A DNA stretch of 64,000 bases from Phaeosaccion multiseriatum. Taxonomy: Eukaryota > Ochrophyta, other classes. The notes below the pieces were generated by a model that worked only from the letters and a program-made list of their open reading frames with translations, had not been told where the DNA came from and made no database searches. The stretch is from the NCBI GenBank assembly GCA_965112735.1, contig OZ218956.1:3162001-3226000 (forward strand). Reading direction: 5' to 3'. A program made the position numbers and the translations under genes. Positions within the stretch are counted from its first letter, which is position 1; each line of letters starts with the position of its first letter. Of this stretch, positions 1-11,813 are shown one piece after another.

Positions 1-132
1 TGGCAGTGGATGGGTGGACATAAGAGGATGGCAGTGGATGGGGAGTGAATGAGGAAGGCAAGCTTCTCCTCGAAGTACCTATGGTATGGTAAGTGAGTGA
101 GTGAAGGAGGGAGTCAGGATGGCAGTGGATGG
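1..132. repeat. GGATGGCAGTGGATGG dispersed repeat, three copies
   Basis: Copies lie at 1-13, 26-42 and 117-132. Further copies lie at 4141-4159 and, inverted, at 15397-15414, 18584-18595, 23468-23504 (three tandem units) and 25859-25876. Confidence 0.8.
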
Positions 133-227
133 ATATAGGTAGGGTGCAAATGGATGATGGGCAAGGAATGAGGAAAGAGGACAAGCAAGGTGCTCCTCGC
201 CTCACACAAGTACCCACCCACCCTACC

Positions 228-3213
228 CTACCCCTGCGGTACCACACCACACCTGGTGGACTGTAGCCTCTGCATGTACTCCTCCTCCTCCTCCTCCTCG
301 CTCCCATCCGCACTGCCCCCCCTCATCAACAACATGTCCATCAGGGGCGGGTCCATAACCGTGGGCATGTTGAGCTTGACCTGAAAGCCCAAAAAGAACT
401 CTCGGCTCGCCATCCGCCTTAGAATTTGCAATTTGAGCATCTGATCGGCAATGAGGCTGCTTTGCGCGCCAGTCGGGTGCAAGAGAGCGTTGAACACCCT
501 TCGGCCCGCTGCGGGGAGGAAGGCGTCGCCTTCGTACCAGCTCTTCTTGTCCCTTTCTCCTCCTTCTCCTCCTCCTCCTCCTCCTCCTCCTCCTCCTCCT
601 CCTCCCCACCCTCCTCCTTCACCCCCTCCACCTCCTCCCCCTCCTCCTCCTCCTCCTCCTCCTCCTCCTCCTCCTCCTCCTCCTCCTCCTCCTTCACCTC
701 CTCCTCGCCGATGCCTAAAGGGACTTGTCATGGGGCTTCGGGAAGAGCTCTTCGCCCTTGCCGATGGAAGCCCCCCCACATCTGCTGCACTATCGACATC
801 GACATCGATATCGATATCCTCAAGAGACACGTCCTCCATACCCTCCCCTCTCGACCCGTCACTCTCATCCTCTCCTGCCCCTCCCCCTGTCCTCTCGGGC
901 ATGGAAATGAATGGGAAGGCGCGTGGGGTGGGTTTAGGCTCTCTGCCTTGCGCTCGCATGGCTGCCTGGAACTCCGAGTGGCGCTGAGAGGAGTGCTGAT
1001 CGGCCGCGAGGATGGACTCCTCCACCTCAATGGCCAGACGGATCAGATGCACCTGTCGTGCGTTAGTGCGTGCGTGCGTTACGATATTACGTTACGTTAC
1101 GTTACGTTACGTTACGTTAGGGGGCAAGTACGGTCGTTGGTCCGAGGGGGAACATTTCGTTAGGGCGGGGGGCGGTTTTAAGGTGGAGGTTTGAGGGGAG
1201 TAGGCAGGCAGGGCGGGTACGGTCGTTGGGAGGGAGGAGGGCAGGTCAGTTGGGAGGGAGGGGGGCGGGGTACCAGCGTTTGGCCGAGGGGGCATCAGAG
1301 AGCTAACAAGGGGGGCGGGTGTACGTTCGATCGCTAGTCTGAGAGAGAGAGAGAGAGAGAGAGAGAGGAGGAGGAGGAGGAGGGGAGGAGAAAGAAACGC
1401 TCTAGTCCGAGAGGGAGTACCTACCACCCCTACAGTGAGGGAGTACGTACCACCCCTACCACCCCTCTCTCTCACACACACACGCTTGTCTCACCTCGCG
1501 GCCACTCCCATCGGAGTCGTACAGCAGCGGCAAGCCTCTCCTGCTCATATCCTCCAGATACCCGTTGATCCACCACACCAGCCTCACAGCCAAGTGCACA
1601 CTGCGCAAGCATACGGACAGGAGGAAGTCTTCAAGCAACTCCATCTTGAGGATCCCTTCGAAGGTGAGGGCGGGGCCCATGAGGTAGTACGTGTGAATGA
1701 TCTGCGGCCAGAAGAAGTCAATGCCATCGAGGCCACCTGCCCGACCCGCAATCTCGTGCAGGTAGGTGACCACGAAGTGAAACTCATGTACGGAGAAGCT
1801 GACGGAATGTGCCGAGTCGTGCATGAGCTTGATGAGGCTCAGAAGGTCATCGGACACACTGCCGAGCATCTTGCGTCGCATGGCGTGCACTCGGTTGGCG
1901 GCTTCGTCCCTCTGGAAGAGCTGCTCTGCCCGCACCAGTTCACTGAACTCCTCAGGGCTGATGAGCTGCTGCTCCAGCAGACCTAGACCCGTCTGCAGCG
2001 AGGAGGCGTTGAAATGCGTGCCTGCCACGGGCTTCTTGACCAAGCGTTGTATGGCCTCCCTCTGGCCGTCTCTGGCCCGACGATGCTCGCTAATGTACAG
2101 CTCAAACATCGCCTCAAGGTACTTGAGGTGGTCTAGGAACTGCTGCGCGAGGAAGCAGTCATCGCACACGCGACACTTCTCTTCCAAACCGTGCTGAGGA
2201 AGAGGCACCTCCTTGGAGCAATAGTCATAGCAGCACATGAGCCCGCAGCTTGTGCACGAGTAGCCCCCCTGGGTCAGTCCAAAGGCCACCCCTGTCTTGG
2301 CACACACGTCGCTGACAATTGTCTCTGGCAGGCTCATCACCGCTCTTCGCAGCTCCTCCTTCTTGGGGGACTCCAGAGGGGTGACTGCCCCCCTCGCGGC
2401 ATGGTCATGATCAGTCACAGGGGAAACTGATACAGGCACGTCTCCTTCCGCGCCCCCCGAGGCCCAAGAGCCCCCCCCCCCCCCTCCTCCTCTTCCCCCG
2501 TGATGCTGCTCTTGCTCTTGCTGCCTTCTCTCCATCTCCCTCCTCTTTCTGTTGTTGTTGTTGGCGGCGCCCAGGGACGACAGGCTGGGGCCCGAGGTCA
2601 TCATGAGGTGTACGGCCTTCTGCATATACCCCATCCACACGCTTCTCATCTGCGGTGTGTCGCACACGCAGTAGTACGTGGTGCCAAGGCGCGTCACATA
2701 GACGAGACCATTGAGGTATACGTGCGTGCTGCCCTTGCCTGTTGGAGAGGGGATAACATGGGGGGAGATGAAGGAGGAGGAGGAGGAGGAGGAGGAGGAG
2801 GAGGAGGAGGAGGAGAAGGGGTGTGTGTGGGGTAAGTGGGTATTCTGCGCACCTTTTCCCCCTTCCCGCCCACCTCTCTCCCTCCCTCTCCCTTCCCTTG
2901 TCTCTACCCACTTCCTCCTCTCCTTCGTCCCTCCTGCTTTTATCTGCTCTATCCCTCGCCCCCCCCTCTCTCTCCTCCTCCCAAGCAGGTAGCCTCCGGC
3001 CTCCGTACGCTCCGCCCACTGCTCCAGAAGCAGCGACTCACCATTCCAGGCACTAACTCCAATCAGCTCCGTCTCCGCGACAGGCGGCAGGCCATTGAGG
3101 AAGTGCCGCTTGGCTTCATAGTCAAGCAGCATAGTGCCAATGAGCACGCAGAACCTTCGCTCCATCGCTCCGCCATGACTGGTTCTCCTCTTGGTCAGCC
3201 ATCCCTGGACCAT
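228..3213 (-). CDS. PH/FYVE-domain protein, candidate phosphatidylinositol 4-kinase (partial)
   Basis: Three exons are visible: 3042-3213, 1495-2738 and 1052 down to about 228, with GT-AG junctions that keep frame. The ATG at 3213 opens a PH domain (first residues MVQGWLTKRR), which is split by the first intron and resumes as GKGSTHVYLNGLVYVTR. A cysteine cluster follows (SCTSCGLMCCYDYCSKEVP, then CRVCDDC); it resembles a FYVE finger but lacks the RHHCR core. Next comes an alpha-helical stretch with SVHLAVRLVWWINGYLED, like the helical accessory region before type III PI kinase domains. Exon 3 encodes a low-complexity linker and more helical sequence. No kinase catalytic motif is in the window. 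The frame stops at 228, but a possible donor near 251 suggests that the gene continues past the left edge. PH-FYVE-PI-kinase fusions are known in oomycetes. The PH call is firm; the kinase call is inference. Confidence 0.6.
1079..1123. repeat. (GTTAC)n pentanucleotide array
   Basis: About eight tandem GTTAC units lie just upstream of exon 3, inside intron 2 of the PH/FYVE gene. The unit is not a recognised telomere repeat. Confidence 0.9.
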
Positions 3214-3956
3214 GATGAGAAAGGAACAGGGAATTTCCTCTCGCCCTCTTTAGGGTTCTCCTCCCTACGTCGCTGCTATAGTTCGGCCGCCCTCATGTAG
3301 CAGCAGCAGCAGTAGCAGTATCTACAGCAGCACAACCCCTTCAAAGCCCCGATGGACACCCTCCTCTCGCAAGACAGGGGAGAAGGTTTGTATATATATT
3401 GATGGGGAAGGGTATCGGGTGCCATCCGCTACAGCATTTCAGGTCGGAAACACTCCAGACGAATTTGTGTGCGGAAAGAGAAGAGACAGGCCAGCCCAGA
3501 AGCAGGAAGCAGGCAGGCTGGCGCGGCCAGAAGCAGGAAGCAGGGTCGCCTCAGAAGCATGTCAGGGGCCGATTGTGTATGTGGTGTGTATGTATGTATG
3601 TATACACCTCTATCGGGGCAGCGTCTAATAATACTAAACTTAGAATGAGCTGTAGGCGCTCACGTGGGCCGTGTGGAATGCCAACACGGATAGCACGGCA
3701 GCGAGGCCCATATACCTGCTTGTGCTTGTGCTTGTGTGCGTATATGTGTGTATATACACCCTGCCCCCCGACCCCTTCCCTTCCCTTCCCGAACCAAAAT
3801 AACCAATGTGATGCGGATGAATCAGTGCCAGCCAGTGAAAGGTCGCCTCCGGAAAGAAGAACCGCCATTCGCACCACTTCGCTCGTCCTGGCTGACGAGG
3901 CTTACTGCTACTGGGCTGGGCTCCTCTCCTCTCCTCCTCCCTCCATCTCCCCCCCT
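3214..3956. other. Intergenic region, tandem genes
   Basis: This lies between the start of the PH/FYVE gene and the stop of the Rad60-like gene, both on the minus strand. It holds a CAG-rich patch (3300-3330) and a duplicated AGAAGCAGGAAGCAGG segment (about 3497 and 3530). I see no gene in it. It should contain the promoter of the PH/FYVE gene. Confidence 0.5.
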
Positions 3957-4240
3957 CTATACCACGCCGTCTCTAACTCTCATCTCCACCCTCAGCTGGT
4001 CATTGGCGACTGCACCTGTCATGGCCGGTGTGGCCTCGTCGCCCATCCTACTGCCCTTGACGTACAGCTCCAAATCGCCAGCTGTGAGTCCATTGTCGGA
4101 TGCGTACCTCGTGGTGATCTGATTACATTGCGAAGGGGTTGTGGATGGCAGTGGATGATGGGGGGAGCACAAGCACACAGCGTTGGTCGGAGGGGGCGGG
4201 GGAAGCCGGCAATTTAGTTGCGAGAGTAAAAACAAACGAA

Positions 4241-4285
<45 letters not shown>

Positions 4286-6420
4286 GAGAAGAGAGCGAGA
4301 GACAGATATCTAAGCTTGTATACAAAGCCACGGGATAACACCCACGTCAGTACTTACTTACCTTGGATAGAGGGTCGCTGGCGAGGATTTTGAACAACTT
4401 GGCTTTGCGCGTGCCACGCAGGCAGCGCACTGTGACTTTTCGCTTGCGGCCGGGCGGGGGGCGCGATTCGAAGATGAGGAGATGACCCTCGGGAAGGTTG
4501 AGGAACTGGCCGGGGGGGTGGAGAGATGGGGGACGGGGGGAGAGGGGGTGGGGAGAGGGAGAGAGAGAGAGAGAGAGGGAGGAAGAGGGAAAGAGAGAGA
4601 TGAGAGAGAAGAGGGGGAAAGAGAGGCTATACCGACCGACCGATATTGACCATAGCCGTCCGTCCAAGCCACACCGAACGCACTCTGACTTCGACTTGAT
4701 CCCACTCACCTCCGGAGTCCAGCTCATATTCACAGGCATGGGCGCCGGCTCCTCTTCCTCTCCTCCTGCCGCTGCTGTATCACCAACTGGTGCTGCCGTC
4801 TTGATAAAGCACTGGTCCGGGATCAGCCCCTTCATCTTCGTGCCCGATAGCTTGACCAAGAGATCCCCAAAGCTCACGTCACCCCCCACCCGGGTACGAA
4901 CGAGCTGCTCCGGAAACTGCAGTCTGAGCTTCATGCCACTGGGCGCACCCCCCTGGGAGGAAGAGCCCCCCTGGGAAGAAGAGCCCCCCTGGGTAGATGC
5001 CCCCTGTGAAGAGTCCCCCTGGGAAGACGACGCCCCCCCCACGAGGGTTTCTGCCTCGCTGGACCCCGCCCGGACTTTCCTCCCCTCTGCTGCTTCTTCT
5101 TCTCCCTCTTCTCCACCACTTGCCGCTGCAGGCACAGTGTCCGCCGATCCGGTCTCTGCCGCCTCTGCCTCTGCCTCTGCCTCCCCTGCGGCCTCGGCTG
5201 CTGCCTTTGCTGCAGCTACTGCTGTTGCTACTGCAGCTTCTGCTTCTGCTTCTTCCGCTGCCGTCGCTGCTGTGGGTGCCACACTCGAAGCCGCCTCATG
5301 CGCCTTGAACCCCTCCTCCCACACCTTGGCGTCGCGCACCGTTACATCAATCAAGTCTCCATCCTCCAAATCCTCGTCCTGTGGGGTGCCATCGTCCCCC
5401 AAGCGCTGACCATCAAACTCAAACTTGACCGCCTCCGCGTCACCCTTGGGGAGCGCGTAGGCCTCGCAAAATGCCTCCTTTAGGCAGCTGAAAGGGTCTT
5501 GTACACCGGTCTTTTGCTTCACTTGCTGCCCTCCGTTGACTCGCATCAAGAGCTCAACCTGAGGCCCCCCTCCTCCTGCGCCTCCTCCTCCGGACGATGA
5601 TCCAATGCCCTGTGTGAATATGTCCACATGTGTGTCTGTCTTGAAATGCCCCTTATCCCAAAGGTCCCGAAGCAAGCTCGTCCTGTCTTCCAGCACCTTT
5701 CTCAATCGAAAGAGGAGGATGAAAGAGAAGCAACGGGGTGGTGGGGAGAGGGAAGGGAGGGAGGAAGCATAATAGCAGTTGAGCTTGATTGATACTCTTG
5801 AGCAGCGAACAACGGGCAAGCAACCAAGAAGAAGAAGGAAAAGACTGCCTATGCATCGCTAGCACGACGACGGAAGGGAGAGAAATGGCATGGAAAGAAA
5901 GACACTTGAAAACAACTTTCTAACCCCCCCGTCCCTCCTCTCTCCTCACCTTTGCTTCACACACGAGCCTCACAGGGCACATTTCTCCACTGCCCTCCTC
6001 TGGTACAATGTGGTCCAGCTTCCAATACTTGCACGCGAAACGCACGGCCTGTGTGGACGGCACCCGACGGACCGGATGGATGGGATGGAAGGCATATGAG
6101 TTCGAGTTATCCAAACAGAAAAGAGCATTCGATATATATATATATATATATGGACCTCTTGATTACAGTTAGTCCATCAATCATGGGCTGGCTGCCACAT
6201 TTAACTTACCTCTTCCAGATTGTTCTCCGCCATTTTCAGATTGATCTTCATTTTCGAGGCCTTGATCCTGTCTCGGGTGAAGAACATGGTCAACAACTTC
6301 TTCCTGGCCCTGTTTGTTGTCGTCCGAGCCAAGAGAACAAGGAGCAAGGACAGAGATGGGGCCAGTGAATGACCATCAGTTGCCATGTCCTTCGCATCTC
6401 GCAGAGAGCTTGTTGGGATA

Positions 6421-6454
<34 letters not shown>

Positions 6455-6512
6455 ATGAAGGTGGGGCGAAGCGTGGCAAAGTGACAGCCTCTCCTCCCCC
6501 TTCCAAGGTCCC

Positions 6513-6550
<38 letters not shown>

Positions 6551-7132
6551 ACGTGATTCCTTGTCTTGCTTAACCACACCATGCCATGCAACGAACATGC
6601 TTCAGAAGCAGCAGCAGTCGCTACACCGCACATCCTTGGTAAATACATCCAGTACATCAAACCACTGGAAAAAGAAACTCGGACTCAAAGCAGACTTGAA
6701 AGCGTACTGAAGCAAGCCATGCCATGAAACTGGTACTCACGCGGCGGCGGGCATGGGCGGCCTGCTGGAAACCTTCCTCGCCTTGGGCCTGGGCCTTGCC
6801 CTAAGCGGCTCTGCAGGCCCCTCGTCCAGCTGCGAGTCCTTCTGGCATTTGGCGCGGTGTTCCTTCAAGAAGGCCTCTGCGGCCTGCACGTCTTCGCTGG
6901 CCATGTCTGCCTCGCCTACTGTGGTCTGTGTGTGTGCGCGTGTTATGTGAGAGGGAAGGGATGATCAGTGCAAGAAGAGAACGACTAAAGAACTTTCCAA
7001 CTTTCGGGCCAGAGAGGGAGGCAAGACGTCTTTCAAACTGTACCACCATACTACTCCAGACAAATGGCTGTCGCTTTTCCTTACCACTTGACGCATGCTC
7101 CAAGGGGACGGGGTCACACGCACGCACACGCA

Positions 7133-7169
<37 letters not shown>

Positions 7170-8109
7170 TACCGTAGCGATCATCTGGTTGAGTTCTTCC
7201 TCCTCCGTGATGGCAATGGCCGTGTCCGCCGCCGCTCCTGCCACTGGCGCTACCCCTGCCCCTCCTCCTGTCCCTCCCCCACTAGTGAGCGAGGCGATGA
7301 CAGCGTCATCATCATCATCGTCCGACAAGACGCTTACTGTTCCTCTTCCTCTTCGCTTGGCGGTTGGCGTATACACGAGCTCATCATCGCCGTCGTCATC
7401 TGAGTCTGAGCCTGCCTGCTTGCGAGTCAGTTTGCGCTTCTTGCCTGCGTCATGTTCAATTGCGCGTTACAGAGTTACCGAGTCAGCCGGAGTTGAAGGA
7501 TAAGAGTGTGCGTGTGCCAGAGAGAGATAGAGAGAGAACGTGTGTGTATGTTTGTGCGTATGCATCGTGCGTGTGCGTGCGAGAGAGGGGGGAGGGGGGC
7601 TGAGGATACGCGTGAGAAGCAAAGGCCCAAGTACCTTCCTTAACTTCCTTACCTTTCGTAGGAGAGGGAGTTGCGGGGGCATCATCATCATCGTCGTCGT
7701 CGTCATCCTCGTCGCTCAAATCGAAGAGAGGCTTCTTCCGGGTCGCCTCTGGACTCAAACGTGTTTCGTCACAGGAGCCAAAGGTAAAGCACACCGCCGT
7801 AGATAGAGAAGGAGAGACATAGGTAGAGAGGCATACATACAGAGAGAGGAAAGAGAGCGGAATGTACAGAGAGGGAGAGCAAGAAGAGAGGGGATGGCCA
7901 TTAGCCGGCGGCCGAAAGGAGGGGGGGGGGTTGGACAGCGCACAGGCAAGAAGGAGGATGGGGTACGAATAGGAGAAAGGCCGTTGTTGCCCCGGCCCAA
8001 CCTCCCCTCAAACCCGCCCCTTCCTTCCTTTGCCACACTCACTCCTTGAAGCGTAGAGGTCCCAGGAGGGCTTCACTTCACCACCACTTGACTCGTCCTC
8101 ATCCTCCAT
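3957..8109 (-). CDS. Rad60/Esc2/NFATC2IP-like SUMO-like-domain protein
   Basis: Nine exons (8043-8109, 7653-7748, 7173-7444, 6741-6925, 6210-6309, 5950-6048, 4710-5696, 4362-4505, 3957-4118) sum to 2112 nt and give 703 residues in one frame. The N-terminus has two acidic-flanked hydrophobic motifs, PLFDLSDEDDD and VSVLSDDDDDD, typical of SUMO-interacting motifs. A ubiquitin-like fold follows at about residues 320-395 (VELLMRVNGG to LIDVTVRD), then an Ala/Glu-rich linker with SSSQGG repeats. A further ubiquitin-like segment ends the protein (KVTVRCLRGTRKAKL to LRVEMRVRD). SIMs followed by C-terminal SUMO-like domains are the layout of the Rad60/NFATC2IP family, which acts in SUMO-dependent genome maintenance. 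The start is the first ATG of the set, facing the divergent NIPSNAP gene. Exon 2's acceptor (ccag/AGGCG) is the least certain. One CAGTTGGTGATACAG copy lies in the linker and is read as PVGDTA. Confidence 0.7.
4773..4790 (-). repeat. Dispersed CAGTTGGTGATACAG micro-repeat
   Basis: Exact core, sense within the Rad60-like gene, read as PVGDTA. Confidence 0.85.
6421..6550. repeat. (CA)n and (GA)n microsatellites in an intron
   Basis: CA runs at 6421-6440 and 6519-6548 and a GA run between them lie in intron 4 of the Rad60-like gene. Another CA run, at 7133-7166, abuts the donor of exon 3. Confidence 0.85.
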
Positions 8110-8580
8110 TTGATGTCGGGTTTTGGCGGTTTGCTTGAGATTGTTGAGGTGGTGAGCGCTATCGGCCTTGCCAAAGTCCTTGACGGAGGCAGGCAGATAC
8201 TTCCTCCACTATACCGCGGTCTACTAAAGCAACCAGCTGAAAGCAACTACCTCCTGCCTTCTTGATGCCTTCTCAAAACTTGGTTTCTCTTGCCTGGCCC
8301 ATAAAGACCTTCATAGATGCAAACGAAACTCAAAACTCGGGAGGTGAGGATCTACTCGAGCAGCGAAGTAGTAAGCCCCCTCAAAGACGAGAGACAGGGA
8401 GGATGAGGTGTATTTCGGGGAATGAATGAGGAGAAGACTGCGAAATAATTACTTTTGCGGAAATTGGGATCAAATTTGGATATAAATCGAGGCAGTGCAG
8501 ATGGCACTTGATGGTTTTGAAGTTTCTTACTGAAGCCTCTTTTTCTCCTCTTTCTCCTTTACTCAACGCCCTTAAAAGCC
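8110..8580. promoter_or_regulatory. Divergent promoter region, Rad60-like and NIPSNAP genes
   Basis: This 471-bp gap separates two start codons facing apart, so it should hold both promoters. I see no TATA box or repeat that stands out. It is richer in A/T than the flanking genes. Confidence 0.45.
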
Positions 8581-9432
8581 ATGTCGGTTCTTCCCTTACT
8601 AGAGATGCGGTCGTACGTACTAAAACAGGCGGGCATGGTATCGTGGGCCGCCCTCATGAGGGAGAAGTCCGAGCTGCGCAAAAGTCTGTTTCCCTCGAAA
8701 CTTCTGGGATATGTTGAGACCGGCGGGCTCACCAACAACGCTATCCACTTTTACCTGTACCCAGGTGGTCTTGCACAGGTCGGCAGCACCACAGAGTGGC
8801 CAGAGAGAAGGAGGGACTTTTTCATGCTATTCTAATTACTCTGTGCTCTATCGCCGCGACTCCCTTCCCTCCCTGTATGTATGTACTCCACGTTGCAGAG
8901 AGAGAGGGTTCGTAAGGCGGCCGCGGAGAATGCGGAGTGGCAAGACTATCTCAAACAAGGCAGACCATTTGTTGATTCCGCCAGCAGCTTCATCTACGTC
9001 GAGGCCAAGGATTTGCTGAACACCCACAACTTGGCAGGAGCAGCAGAGTGGAAAGCCCCGGTGCAGCAGCAAGAAGAAGAGGACGAGCAGGGCAAGCTGG
9101 GCGGTGTGGTGGAGTTGCGTAGGTACCAACTCGAGTTGGGGTACGACAGCGTGCCGCGCTTCCTCGAGCATTTCGGCGCAGGCTTGGGCAGCAAACTGGC
9201 CGCCGACCCTGCCGCACGAGACGCTCTGGTGAGCGTAATGTACAGCGATGTGGGGCCGCTGAATGAAGTCCTTGAGGTGTGGAGGCACGAGAGCGTGGAG
9301 AGCATGCAGCAGAGCAGGGTGGCGTCTCGGGGGGCGGCGGAGTGGCGGCGCTCCATTGGTGCCATTGCTCAGTTGGCCACGTCCTTCGATACCAGGATTT
9401 TGAATTCAGAGCCTTGGTGTACGTGGAGCTGA
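8581..9432 (+). CDS. NIPSNAP-family protein
   Basis: Two exons, 8581-8764 and 8903-9432, give 237 residues. Frame requires the acceptor at gcagagag/AGAGG, three residues into an open run. The segment VELRRYQLELGYDSVPRFLE is the signature start of a NIPSNAP (ferredoxin-like dimeric alpha/beta) domain, and a first, shorter half occurs in exon 1 and early exon 2 (TGGLTNNAIHFYLYP, then ERVRKAAAENAEWQDYL). NIPSNAP proteins are mitochondria-associated in animals, and their biochemical role is not settled. The N-terminus has no clear targeting peptide. A Gln/Glu-rich insert separates the two halves. The gene is divergent from the Rad60-like gene, with no functional link implied. Confidence 0.8.
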
Positions 9433-10293
9433 GCGTATTGGCATGTTAGGATCACGTGAAACGATGGTATCTCATACTACTTGTATGACATCAATCATCG
9501 ATGGGGACGACGGCTGCGCATTTACTCCACCCCACCCTTGCGTCCTCAGTCCTGAGGCCCCAGTCTATAGACATGAAAGACAGGTCATAGCAGCGGGGTT
9601 TGCTTGCTGCCGCGAGAGATACCGTGAAGAGTCGACTCACTCTCCCACCGGAGCTGACACGTTTCGCTGCATCGACTTGTTCGACCTCTATTATTCAGGG
9701 CAGTAGAAGGGCATGCACAAGAGTTGGGCCCATTACTCACTCGAGACCGACCTGAAGCTCTTTCGCTGACGGCTTCTTCATTTTGCAAGAGCGAAGAGGG
9801 GGAAGAGAGGCAAGGGACAGAGAGGGGACACTCGGCGTCGTGCGAGTGCGCTGCCGACGCAATATATACGTACGCACCGCCCAACCGCCCCGAGAGACTG
9901 GATAACTGGTTGTGGGGGTGTTCTTCAGCGGTGACTCGAGGCCACCGCCACCGCCGACACCGAGCAGCAGCAGCAACAGCAGCAGCAGTTGGTGATACAG
10001 CAGATGCTCGCACGCTCGGCGGTGAGGGCTCTACAATGCAGGTGCCGACAAGGGCGAGGGACGGTATATCATGAGTAAGGGGGACGAGATCAGAGCCTAT
10101 GAACGGACGTGGCTCTCAGCTTCAAGCTCCTCGACCATTCTCGCGGTTGCGGTTTCAGATTCAGTTCTTGGACCTCATTTAACACATGAAAATATCCATA
10201 TCGAGATTGGCTAGCCATCCATTGGTACTCGTACTCCTCCGCCCGCCCCCACCGCCCCTTCCACCCAACCCACCCCCGCACTCATACACTGAC
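9433..10293. other. Convergent intergenic region
   Basis: This lies between the stops of the NIPSNAP and CAF-1B genes. It carries a CAG-rich stretch with one exact copy of the dispersed CAGTTGGTGATACAG repeat (9986-10003), the only clearly intergenic exact copy. Open frames here (for example 9724-10074) are short and unlike known proteins. Confidence 0.5.
9986..10003 (+). repeat. Dispersed CAGTTGGTGATACAG micro-repeat
   Basis: Exact core in a CAG-rich intergenic patch between convergent genes. Confidence 0.85.
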
Positions 10294-11775
10294 TCACAGG
10301 CCCCTAACGAGAGTGGGTGCGACGCGCTTCTTCTTGTTGGGGGTGCTCCCCGAGGAGACTGTGGGACTACTTACGCCCTTCGTCGTTGCTGCCGCTGGCG
10401 AATGCGACACCCCCATTTCCGCAGCGGGTGCGCGATCTTGCTGTGATTGTGTCGACTCGGAAGCCTGCAGTAGCTTGGGCGACGGCGAGGAGGGTGATGA
10501 TGACGAAGCTGAAGCTGAAGCAAGCTTCGACGAGGTGGGCAAGTCTCCCAAGCGAGTTGGAACAATGCACCGCTTCTTCGGTGTGGGCTGTCGCGGCGAC
10601 TGCTGCTGCTGCTCTTGCTGCTGCTCTTGGGCCTGGCGGTTGGGCACCGGGCTGAGCGCCTTTCGCTGGCTAGGGCTGGACTGGCTGCTGCTTTTGGTTG
10701 GGCTGGTGACGCTCGGCTGGCTGGTGACGCTGGCCTGGCTACTGACACTCGACTGGCTAGTGGGCGGCAGATTAGACACCAACGTTGGCACAATCTTCTT
10801 CCGCTTCTTGGTGGCTGAAGTGGGGGCCGCAGCAGGAGCAACAGGAGCAGTAGTATCCCCACCAGTTGGTGATACAGCCGCATCAGCATCGTTAGTAGCC
10901 TGGGCCGCAGCAGTCGTCGGTACAGGGCTTGCCGCTGCTGTCGCCGCTTCTCCTTCTCCTTCTCCTCCTCCGCCTCCTCCTCGTCCTGCTGCTGCTGCTG
11001 CTGCTGCTGCTGAGGCTGTGCTTCCCGCTCCTCCTCCAGCCGCGGCCGCGGCGGTGGCAGGTGCGCTGTTCTCCTTCTTGTCCTGCGGCTTGTCCTGCTT
11101 CTTGTCCTGCTTCTTGTCCTCCTGCTTGTCCTGCTTCGTAACGTCGCCACTGTCGCCCTCTTGTTGCTTGTGCCCGTACACAAGCGGAAAGGCCCGCTGA
11201 GTGCGCAGAGGCACCTCGGCCAAGGGTAGCGCCTCCCCGAGCTCCCCGTCTGAGAAATGCAGGATGCTAATGTAACCGTCCCTCGACGACACGAGGAGGG
11301 AGCACCCGTCAGGAGACCAACACACGTCCGTGAGGGCAGAGTAGTGCAAGCCTCTGGCCACGCTCAGGGGGAGGGCGTGCTCAGTGTCGTACAGCAGCAG
11401 TGTGTCGAGAGAGGCCACAGCAAAGACCACACGATAAGGGAGATTGGTGAGGCTGCTGCTAAAGCTCGCAGCTGCTGCTGTTGCTGCTGCTGGTGTTGTT
11501 GTTGCTGCTGCTGCTGCAACTCCTGCTGCGGGTGGTGGTTGTGGTGTTGCTGCTGCTCCTGCTGCTCCTGCTCCTCCTGCTGCTGTGCCGGAGCTCTTGA
11601 GCTTGAACAGGATGGGGCATGCGCGAACCGCCACTGAAGGCTGGTCCAGACCTGGCAAGCAAATGGCGGGGGCATCTGAATGGACAAGGGAGAGAAAGGT
11701 AAAGGCAGACGATCGATTGAACAAATGGCAATGGCATGGGGTGGTCAGTCTCTGCCAGGCCCTGGGGAAGCGAGA

Positions 11776-11813
<38 letters not shown>

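Noticed and set aside
1079-1123. (GTTAC)n as a telomere repeat
   Set aside because: The unit is not a known telomeric repeat, it lies between exons of a gene, and it is not at a sequence end.
419-1163. Long overlapping open frames rich in Ser, Pro or Glu on both strands
   Set aside because: They are six-frame readings of the CTC/GAG triplet tract. Only the minus-strand frame continuous with the PH/FYVE gene has unique sequence on both sides.
9724-10074. 116-codon plus-strand frame containing [11 protein letters not shown]
   Set aside because: Its only notable segment is the dispersed micro-repeat. No homology or splice context supports it.
11460-11600. Plus-strand frame of Cys and Ala runs opposite CAF-1B
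   Set aside because: It is a shadow of the (CTG)n/(CAG)n tract that encodes the Ala-rich linker of CAF-1B on the minus strand.
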